From JASGDC01 sp047608145 (GTDB taxonomy: Bacteria; Actinomycetota; Actinomycetes; Actinomycetales; Micrococcaceae): a stretch of 64,000 nucleotides of DNA. The notes beneath the pieces were generated by a model, which had not been told where the DNA came from, ran no database searches, and saw only the letters and a program-made list of their open reading frames with translations. Location of the stretch: NCBI GenBank assembly GCA_047608145.1, contig JASGDC010000019.1, forward strand, positions 1 through 64,000, given 5' to 3'. Both the position numbers and the translations under genes were made by a program. Of the stretch, positions 24,907-31,850 are shown piece after piece. Position 1 is the stretch's first letter. Each line of letters begins with the position of its first letter.

Positions 24907-24945
24907 AAACTAAGGATACCTTGTGTTTGTATAGCCGTACTGCAT

Positions 24946-26556
24946 TTAAGACCGACTATGCAGTAGATTCCCCGCTAAAACTGTCTCAACACACTGAATA
25001 TCTTGAACTTCTGAATCAGTTACCATCGGAAGAATTGGTGTCCGTGCTTGCTCATCGGCACTCCATGAGCCAAATTCTTTAGCTCCCGTAGTCTCATCTA
25101 CAGTTTGTATAGCTAATTCATCACATTCCCAAACAGCAAAGTCTGCTGGAGCTCCTACTGCAATAACACCACGCATTGGGTTAGGTTCTTTTGCTGCTCG
25201 CCAACCACTCTTTGTATGAGCATTGAAGGCTGCCCTTGCGGAGATGCGTTCAGCTACATTGTGATGGAATAATGCTGCAGCAACTGTCCGCCATGGATTA
25301 TATGGAGTAACTGGCGTATCAGAACCAAATGCTAGTAACACTCCATTATCCATAAAGGTAGCTAGTTGATTCATCTGAGCACTACGCTCTCCTAGTCTAG
25401 TCTCGTATAAACCACCTTCACTACCCCACCATGCATCAAATGTTGGTTGCATACTTGCAGTAATATTAAGGTCTTTAAACACTTTAAAATGTTCTGAAGC
25501 TACCATTTCAGCATGTTCAAAACGGTGCATTGCTGCGATAAACCTATCTTTCCCGACCTCTTTAGCAGCTAGCTTAGCTCCTTCTATGGCTTCTAGCATA
25601 GCGGCATCTCCAATAATGTGAAAACCACCTTGAACTCCTGCTAACGTTGTCGCTATTAGATGTTTAGCTACTTGATCTCGGTCTAAGTATTTACTACCTT
25701 TTGTTTTGGCATCAGTATAGTCTTCTTGTAAAAATGCAGTACGAGATCCCACTGAACCATCAATATTTAAGTCTCCAGCAAGACCTCGAATATTATATTT
25801 ATTATGCTCTGTTAAAAATTCTTTAACTTGTTCAGGGCTCTCCATTAACTGTGCCCAATATAACAATATCTCTGGAGAATTCTCATGTGAAAATAAAATA
25901 TCTAAATCTGCTACAGTACCTTCATGTAAACCATTCATTTCACCAATTGCTACAATTCCATTGCTCGCAGCTGCTTTAAAAGAATGCTTTTGATAATTTT
26001 TACGTTCAGCTGGTGTGTAGGAACGAATATAGTCACGCACTTTTTCATTAGCTTGGTTAGTGACATGGGAAGTGTTATCCCAACCAGGATATTTAGCAGC
26101 ACTAATTTTAGCAGCTAACCCAGAACTAATTAACGCGGAATGTAAATCAACTCGGGCTAAATATACATCAGCACCATTGCCAGCATTTTCTAGTTCCCCT
26201 AAAGAAGGAAATCTCGAATCTTCCCATTGCTCTTCATCCCAACTATGCCCGATAATTTTCTTTTTACCTTTGACAGTCGCAACCTTATCTAACACTTCCC
26301 TAGCATTCTTACAATTGCTTAAATCAATCGAATCAATTACTACCCCAGCTTCAGTAATATGTGCATGTGAATCTACAAAGCCAGGAGTAATAATGTACTT
26401 ATCTTCACAATCAAAAACTTCAAGTTGATCATCAATGAAAGTTTTTGCAATCTCTGAATTACCTAGCCAAGCAATCTTGTCATCTTCGACTAACATCGCA
26501 GTAGCATCAGGCATCTCTATAGAGTGAATTACTGCATTAAGATATAACTTTTTCAT
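24946..26556 (-). CDS. Amidohydrolase family protein (YtcJ-like)
   Basis: 536 residues of the Amidohydro_3 type. VDSHAHITEAG carries the HxH metal site, DLNIDGSVGSRTAF is the central motif, FHIIGDAA and HRFEHAE supply further ligands, and FGSDTPVTPYNPW has the C-terminal Asp. These enzymes hydrolyse amides or imides of unknown identity; substrate cannot be assigned from sequence. The ATG begins MKKLYLNAVIHSIE. It is a single gene between ppm1 and a 750-bp gap. Confidence 0.88.
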   Translation of the reverse strand: MKKLYLNAVIHSIEMPDATAMLVEDDKIAWLGNSEIAKTFIDDQLEVFDCEDKYIITPGFVDSHAHITEAGVVIDSIDLSNCKNAREVLDKVATVKGKKKIIGHSWDEEQWEDSRFPSLGELENAGNGADVYLARVDLHSALISSGLAAKISAAKYPGWDNTSHVTNQANEKVRDYIRSYTPAERKNYQKHSFKAAASNGIVAIGEMNGLHEGTVADLDILFSHENSPEILLYWAQLMESPEQVKEFLTEHNKYNIRGLAGDLNIDGSVGSRTAFLQEDYTDAKTKGSKYLDRDQVAKHLIATTLAGVQGGFHIIGDAAMLEAIEGAKLAAKEVGKDRFIAAMHRFEHAEMVASEHFKVFKDLNITASMQPTFDAWWGSEGGLYETRLGERSAQMNQLATFMDNGVLLAFGSDTPVTPYNPWRTVAAALFHHNVAERISARAAFNAHTKSGWRAAKEPNPMRGVIAVGAPADFAVWECDELAIQTVDETTGAKEFGSWSADEQARTPILPMVTDSEVQDIQCVETVLAGNLLHSRS

Positions 26557-26852
26557 CGTTTCCTTAGCCTTGAGAGATAGATACTGTATAGCTCAATGAT
26601 ACCAACTAACTCTATTTTGGCGGTGGTAACTATTACGATGTTCACACTAATGAAATTAGATAAATTTACTTAAGGAGACCTAAAAAGCTTAGTCTATATT
26701 TTAAAGTAGAGTTGCACAATAACAACTCAGATAACGCAAATGCGGTTGCAACCATTCTATTTCTATAAATTTTCCCTTTTCCTGCAGAAATTTTGTCTGG
26801 AAATAAGAAAAACAATGGGAAATAACTTAGATCACCAATTTAAAAGGAAAAG

Positions 26853-26939
26853 ATGAGGAAGGCATTTCTGTCTTCCTCATCTTCGGTGTTAGTTGTTGTG
26901 TTGGCCGGAACCAGAAGGCTCCGGAACCCTTTATATTAA
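26853..26939 (+). CDS. Candidate 28-codon leader-type ORF
   Basis: ATG AGG AAG begins after AAAAGGAAAAG, a good SD. The product is MRKAFLSSSSSVLVVVLAGT plus RRLRNPLY: basic, hydrophobic, basic. Its first half is also a hairpin (AGATGAGGAAG with CTTCCTCATCT), which would hide the start codon. A second stem (CCGG..CCGG) lies near its end. No gene follows on the same strand within 4 kb, so a leader-peptide role is unsupported; it could be a small membrane peptide or chance. Confidence 0.25.
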   Translation: MRKAFLSSSSSVLVVVLAGTRRLRNPLY

Positions 26940-27250
26940 CTGGCAATGTTACCTATATTTACTTAGTATACACTACAAGTAATAAACCTATTTTTTGTCT
27001 TTGATTTTATTTAGCTTAAATAATAATCCTTTAGCAGTAACTCATAAAATCTTACTATTACGCTTTATGTAACTCCTAATAAATACACCCTGCATGAAAT
27101 TATCTCATAATGAAATCATTATGCCATTTTGGATTTCAACTTTGACAACTTTAATCCAATACTTAACTATAGATTAAAAAATCTCTTTTTAAAACAAATA
27201 TTAAAAATAACTTTTAAGTTCTCTTGTTTTCTTTAAATATTGAGTAGCGC

Positions 27251-27281
27251 AAAGGGGAAAGCAATAATTGCTCTCCCCTTT
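27251..27281 (-). terminator. Hairpin downstream of the cellobiose PTS operon
   Basis: AAAGGGGAAAGCAA pairs with TTGCTCTCCCCTTT with one mismatch. T-runs are short. It lies 28 nt after the stop of the IIC gene. Confidence 0.65.
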
Positions 27282-27308
27282 GATAAGTAAGTAATTAAGT
27301 TAAATTAA

Positions 27309-28748
27309 TTACTTAGCTTCAGCAGTTTTCTTTTTATCTACTTTAGCTTCTACTTTACTTTCAGTTTTTGTAATGCTCTCTTTACCTTTTGATTCAGCAG
27401 CTAGAGCAGCAGCTTGTTCTTCTTCTTCAGCTACAAGCTTTGCATCATATACTTTGATGAATGGGAAGTAAATAACGAATGCTAACACTACACAAAGCAA
27501 TGCAACTACAGACGCTTTCCAGTCACCTGCGGTACCAATGAATGCACCAATACCAGCTGGTGAAGGCCAAGGTACTTGCGCAATAATTGGCTTGACGATA
27601 TGCAACTTAATTGACCAGTATGCCAAAGAAGCAGTTGCCATCGGAGCTAAGAAGAATGGAATTGCCATGTATGGGTTATACACAATTGGCATACCGAAGA
27701 TAATTGGCTCATTAATATTAAACAAGCTTGGAACTACAGCTGCCTTACCCAACACTTTAAGCTGCGAAGACTTAGCCATTAATGCGATGAAAATAGTAAG
27801 ACCAAGAGTCGCACCAGAACCACCCAAAATTGCGAATGAGTTATTGAACTCACCAGCGAATGGGATGTTTGAACCATGTTGGTTTAGCTGCATATTAGTC
27901 AAAGTAATCGGAGTAATGAATGCGCTAATGATGTTTGCACCGTGGATACCTACAATCCATAAAGCACTAATCAAGAACATGATAACCATGATGCCCAACC
28001 AGCTATTTGTGATGTACTGTACGAATGCGAATGGGATAGAGATAATTTCGTAAATATCAGTACCCATTAGGTTCAAAATACCATTAAGAATTAAGATTGC
28101 AAACGCAATAAGGAATGCAGGAATCAAAGCAGTAAATGAACGTGCTACTCCAGGAGGTACTGTATCAGGCATTTTAATTACCCAGTTACGACGTACACAA
28201 AGTGTATATATGCTTGTTGCCGCAATTGCCATAATGATAGCGGTAAAGATACCTGCAGTACCTAGACGTTGAATACCATTACCAGCAAACTGAATACCTT
28301 CAACCAACATATTTGTTGGATCTTTTGTATCATTTGATAGCTGGATCTTTCCGCCACCTTTAGTGAACTGTGGTAAACACATGAAGAATGCGAATAGTGA
28401 AAGTAGCGCACCATTTAATGGGTTTACATTCAGTTTTTCTTCGTCTTGAGCAATACGAGTTAGCTCATAACCGATAACTAACCCGAAATAAATCGCTAAA
28501 ATACCAACAGTTGCAAAATTTGCGACCATATATAGGTCACTAAAATTAGCAAATGTTTTATTGTAGAATCCTTCTAATCCTGGGAATGTCAACGGTAAAA
28601 TGTTGAATACCAAGAACATGGAACCTACGATTGTGAAAGGGATGCTGGCCATACCGGCTGCCATCACTGCCCTTACAATTTTGAATTGAGAAATCTTGCC
28701 CATAGGCTTCATCAAAGAATTCTCTAAGATCGAAAAGACCTTTTCCAT
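27309..28748 (-). CDS. PTS lactose/cellobiose-family EIIC permease
   Basis: EIIC channel of the Lac family, 479 residues with about 10 hydrophobic segments. Landmarks are FKIVRAVMAAGMASIPFTIV, the ALWIVGIHGANIISAF loop, FAILGGSGATLGL, SLFNINEPIIFGMPIVYNPY (the conserved NEPI substrate region) and VPWPSPAGIGAFIGTAGDW. The last ~40 residues are a Lys/Glu/Ala-rich tail beyond the family domain. It is last in the bglA-IIB-IIA-membrane protein-IIC operon. Cellobiose or another beta-glucoside is the inferred substrate because of the GH1 partner. Confidence 0.94.
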   Translation of the reverse strand: MEKVFSILENSLMKPMGKISQFKIVRAVMAAGMASIPFTIVGSMFLVFNILPLTFPGLEGFYNKTFANFSDLYMVANFATVGILAIYFGLVIGYELTRIAQDEEKLNVNPLNGALLSLFAFFMCLPQFTKGGGKIQLSNDTKDPTNMLVEGIQFAGNGIQRLGTAGIFTAIIMAIAATSIYTLCVRRNWVIKMPDTVPPGVARSFTALIPAFLIAFAILILNGILNLMGTDIYEIISIPFAFVQYITNSWLGIMVIMFLISALWIVGIHGANIISAFITPITLTNMQLNQHGSNIPFAGEFNNSFAILGGSGATLGLTIFIALMAKSSQLKVLGKAAVVPSLFNINEPIIFGMPIVYNPYMAIPFFLAPMATASLAYWSIKLHIVKPIIAQVPWPSPAGIGAFIGTAGDWKASVVALLCVVLAFVIYFPFIKVYDAKLVAEEEEQAAALAAESKGKESITKTESKVEAKVDKKKTAEAK

Positions 28749-28780
28749 ATTAATAACCTTTCAAATTATGTTATAAAATT

Positions 28781-29287
28781 TTAAAACCCAATAGCCTTTT
28801 TATATTCTTTAATGCGGAAAAATTGCTTATCTTGATTTGTTTGGATTAGATAAACCTTCCGAACAAGAATCCCACACAAAAATATCCCTAGCATTAGAAG
28901 TATTAGAATAAACCTTTTTCCAGTAGCATCGTTAGCCGCAAAAGGAAAAAAGCTTGTAAACATTGACGTTGCGACAGTCGGCAACAAACAAATATTAACA
29001 CCTAGCTGGATATATGAGTATGCTTTTAATCTTGGAACTATATTGGTGTGTTTATTATAAATTCGTACTTGCTCAGCAAGGACTAGAACTGTAAAAATAA
29101 TCAAGGCAAAAGGTATTATTGCCCACGTAGTTCCTGCTAGTGACGCAAACAACATCCAATATAAATTGGCAAAGAATAGGGCCGCTACTACATAACGGAC
29201 AAGAAGATACCGATTAAAGTACATATTCTTTAAACCAGCTTCTTTCTGGCTCTTTTCTAATGCTCTTTTCTCGGTATCCTTCATCAA
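28781..29287 (-). CDS. Four-helix membrane protein within the PTS operon, unknown
   Basis: 168 residues with four hydrophobic segments (LVRYVVAALFFANLYWMLFA, TWAIIPFALIIFTVLVLA, LGVNICLLPTVATSMF, FILILLMLGIFLCGILV) flanked by basic ends. An AGGACA precedes the ATG. The gene sits 6 bp after the IIA stop and 32 bp before the IIC start, clearly in the operon. I do not recognise the family. A helper for the permease is possible but unproven. Confidence 0.7.
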   Translation of the reverse strand: MMKDTEKRALEKSQKEAGLKNMYFNRYLLVRYVVAALFFANLYWMLFASLAGTTWAIIPFALIIFTVLVLAEQVRIYNKHTNIVPRLKAYSYIQLGVNICLLPTVATSMFTSFFPFAANDATGKRFILILLMLGIFLCGILVRKVYLIQTNQDKQFFRIKEYKKAIGF

Positions 29288-29292
29288 ATGTC

Positions 29293-29637
29293 CTAGTTTT
29301 TCTTTGCTAGCTCTTGGTAGATAAACATCATTTCAGCAGCAACTTCTTTAAGAGTCATTGTCGTCATCAAATGATCTTGTGCATGCACCAAGATGATTTC
29401 CATCTCAACTTTTTTACCACCAGCATATTCCTGAAGCAATTTAGTTTGAGATTTATGTGCGTCAGTAAGTTCTGCTTCCGCTTCATCAAGATGTTTCTGA
29501 GCATCTTCAAACTCTCCTGCACGCATTGACTTCAATGCTTTGTGTACAAGAGTACGAGCTTGACCACTATGGATAATGATATCGAAAGAAACTACCTGAA
29601 TTTCTTCGCTAGTACTACTATTAGTATTTTCTGTCAT
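29293..29637 (-). CDS. PTS lactose/cellobiose-family EIIA
   Basis: About 114 residues, all-helical IIA of the Lac family. It has FDIIIHSGQARTLVHKAL, the SMRAGEFEDAQKHLDEAE amphipathic region and the active His in ILVHAQDHLMT. ATG 29637 (MTENTNSS) is preferred; an upstream in-frame ATG at 29673 would overlap the IIB gene by 23 nt and lacks a better SD. It takes phosphate from HPr and gives it to IIB. Confidence 0.92.
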   Translation of the reverse strand: MTENTNSSTSEEIQVVSFDIIIHSGQARTLVHKALKSMRAGEFEDAQKHLDEAEAELTDAHKSQTKLLQEYAGGKKVEMEIILVHAQDHLMTTMTLKEVAAEMMFIYQELAKKN

Positions 29638-29650
29638 TAGTATCCCAGCC

Positions 29651-29971
29651 TTAGCCGTTGATATTTTCTTCAACTAGAGTAGCTAGCTTTTCAATACCAG
29701 TTGGTACTGGAACATAAGCTGGGAATGGAATGCTTACCACTGGAACTCCAACTTCTTCACCAATCTGCTGGAATTTCTCTAGGTGCATAGTAGTTTGTGG
29801 GCTAATTAGGTATAGATCGAATTCTTTATTACGCATTTTCTCTTCACCTTCAGAAACTGAAACTGCGTCTAGTTCGATATCTTCACCTTTACCCTGTAGA
29901 TATTCAGTTACTTTCTTAGCCATCATTGATGATGACATACCTGCTGCACAAATGATTAATGCCTTTTTCAT
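29651..29971 (-). CDS. PTS lactose/cellobiose-family EIIB
   Basis: About 106 residues. The phospho-Cys is Cys8 in KALIICAAGMSSSMM, the P-loop-like motif of CelA-type IIB. DLYLISPQTTMHLEKFQ and VVSIPFPAYVP follow. The start is set at ATG 29971 after AGGAGAG; the longer version from 30004 adds an unconserved basic stretch and overlaps bglA. It transfers phosphate to the incoming sugar on IIC. Confidence 0.93.
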   Translation of the reverse strand: MKKALIICAAGMSSSMMAKKVTEYLQGKGEDIELDAVSVSEGEEKMRNKEFDLYLISPQTTMHLEKFQQIGEEVGVPVVSIPFPAYVPVPTGIEKLATLVEENING

Positions 29972-29987
29972 TTTTCTCTCCTGTTTT

Positions 29988-31415
29988 TTATAAATTTTCA
30001 CCATTGCTGGCGATTACTTCTTTGTACCAATAGAAGGAATCCTTTTTACTTCTTGCTAACGTACCCTTACCAGCATTGTCTTTATCTACATAGATAAATC
30101 CATAGCGTTTTTCCATTTCACCGGTGCCGGCAGAGACTAAATCAATACAACCCCAAGGAGTGTAGCCAATCAAATCTATGCCATCTTCGTGTACTGCAAG
30201 CTTCATTTGCTCAATATGTGAGCGTAAGTAGTCCACACGATAATTGTCGTGGACTTTCCCATTTTCTACTTTGTCATAGGCACCAAAACCATTTTCGACG
30301 ATGAAAAGTGGTAAGCCATACATGTCTTCAAACCAGTTCATTGCGTAACGTAATCCTTCTGGGTCAATCGCCCAACCCCAATCTGAGGCTTCAATATATT
30401 CATTTTTAACAAGATGATCTAGGTCAATCTCATCATAGTTTTTATCTTTTGGACTTTCGATTACGAATGACATGTAATAACTAAAACCAATGTAGTCTAC
30501 AGTGCCTTTTTTCAAAATTTCTTTATCTTCATCAGTGATATCAATGTCAATGCCCTTGCGCTCCCAGAAATTAACAAGATGCTTCGGATATTTACCATGC
30601 ACATGGACATCAGCAAAAAAATACCGACGTTCCATAGCTTTTTGCGCAGTTAGAATGTCAGCTGGTTTACAAGTTTTTGGGTAAATAGGACACATAGCAA
30701 TCATGCAACCAATTTCAAACTCTGGATTAATCTTGCGCCCAATTTCTACCGCTTTTGCACTAGCAAGTAGCTCATAATGTGCTGCCTGATACATAATAGC
30801 TTCACGATTATCGCCTTTTTTAAACACTAGGCCTGAATTCGTGAAAGTAGCAAAATCCATATTGTAGCTAGACTGGTTGTTAATTTCATTGAAAGTCATC
30901 CAGTACTTAACTTTGTCTTTGTAACGTTCAAAACATGCTTCAGCAAAACGGTCAAAGAACTTAACTAGTTTTCGGTTACGCCAGCCACCATATTCTGTGA
31001 CAAGATAATATGGCATTTCAAAATGTGAAAGTGTAACGATTGGTTCGATATCATTTGCTAATAACTCATCAAATAAATCATCATAAAATTTTAAACCGGC
31101 TTCATTTGGTTCAGTTTCATCGCCATTAGGAAAGATGCGAGTCCAGGCAATTGAAGTTCTAAAACACTTAAAGCCCATTTCTTTGAAAAGTTCAATATCT
31201 TCTGGGTAATGATGATAAAAATCAATAGCTTCATGGTTCGGATAGTATTTACCGTCAATAACACCGTCAGTAATTTCTCGGTCTTTACCATTAGCTCCAG
31301 CAGTCATTACATCAGCAACACTAATGCCTTTTCCACCTTCTTGCCAACCACCTTCAAGTTGATGTGCCGCTACTGCACCACCCCAAAGAAAGTCGTTACC
31401 CAAACTACTAGCCAC
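29988..31415 (-). CDS. bglA: 6-phospho-beta-glucosidase (GH1)
   Basis: GH1 enzyme of 475 residues that splits the phosphorylated disaccharide imported by the downstream PTS. N-terminal FLWGGAVAAHQLEGGW; acid/base Glu in YWMTFNEIN; nucleophile Glu in LFIVENGFGA; and the phospho-sugar signature near the C-terminus (GTLARSKKDSFYWYKEVI, with Ser and Lys that hold the 6-phosphate). GTG start with GAAGGGG upstream. First gene of the operon, with a palindromic candidate operator in the leader (31445-31460). Confidence 0.95.
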   Translation of the reverse strand: MASSLGNDFLWGGAVAAHQLEGGWQEGGKGISVADVMTAGANGKDREITDGVIDGKYYPNHEAIDFYHHYPEDIELFKEMGFKCFRTSIAWTRIFPNGDETEPNEAGLKFYDDLFDELLANDIEPIVTLSHFEMPYYLVTEYGGWRNRKLVKFFDRFAEACFERYKDKVKYWMTFNEINNQSSYNMDFATFTNSGLVFKKGDNREAIMYQAAHYELLASAKAVEIGRKINPEFEIGCMIAMCPIYPKTCKPADILTAQKAMERRYFFADVHVHGKYPKHLVNFWERKGIDIDITDEDKEILKKGTVDYIGFSYYMSFVIESPKDKNYDEIDLDHLVKNEYIEASDWGWAIDPEGLRYAMNWFEDMYGLPLFIVENGFGAYDKVENGKVHDNYRVDYLRSHIEQMKLAVHEDGIDLIGYTPWGCIDLVSAGTGEMEKRYGFIYVDKDNAGKGTLARSKKDSFYWYKEVIASNGENL

Positions 31416-31444
31416 TTACAATACCCCTTCGTACTTTTAAATTA

Positions 31445-31476
31445 CTGAAAGTACTTCCAGCACCTTAAGTAAATTA
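31445..31476 (-). promoter_or_regulatory. Candidate promoter -10 and operator of the bglA operon
   Basis: On the minus strand TATAAT occupies about 31471-31476. Just downstream, 31445-31460 is a near-perfect 16-bp palindrome (CTGAAAGTACTTCCAG on plus, 14 of 16 symmetric) centred on AGTACT, between the -10 and the GTG. This is a roadblock position typical of sugar-responsive repressors. No regulator gene is adjacent. The 31416-31601 gap contains nothing else. Confidence 0.4.
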
Positions 31477-31601
31477 TACATTCACGCCAATAATTTTGTG
31501 GGCTATATACAAATGTGTCTAATAGATGAAAAACTACTACTAGAATCATCTCGCGCAGTAGCTAACTGCACAGTACAAAACTAGAATAAATCAAACCACT
31601 C

Positions 31602-31757
31602 ATGAAAGGCTACCCCTACATCCAACAACCCAAATGGGCAACTTGGCGAAAAAAGTACGGCTTTGAAAACAAATCTGAAGAAAACTTAGACGACCAAATA
31701 ACAAAAGTCGCAAACATACTAGACCCAATATTCCAAAAAAAACAACTAAACATATAG
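31602..31757 (+). pseudogene. Probable C-terminal fragment of an AbiEii-type nucleotidyltransferase
   Basis: 51 codons from ATG 31602: KGYPYIQQPKWATWRKKYGF, then an acidic stretch ending ITKVANILDPIF. A Trp/Pro start, WxxxRKKxGF and a final VANxLDPIF helix resemble the C-terminal end of AbiEii toxin proteins. No SD or N-terminal catalytic part is present. It may be a gene end left after deletion. Codons use more C in third position (AAC, GAC, TAC, GGC) than neighbours, hinting at foreign origin. Assignment is tentative. Confidence 0.35.
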
Positions 31758-31850
31758 CATTTAAAAGCTGTTTCTCTGATATTCCCCTAATAACTTATTG
31801 AATACTGTTCCATAAAATTAAGGATTTTAGTCACAGCTAATTTAAGATTC

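Larger units (their letters stand above)
26557..27308. other. 750-bp gap with no clear gene
   Basis: The gap holds the terminator at 27251-27281 and a candidate 28-codon ORF at 26853-26939, described separately. The rest is AT-rich with no family-like reading frame, tRNA or repeat that I could see. It may include the promoter of the amidohydrolase near its left end. Confidence 0.6.
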
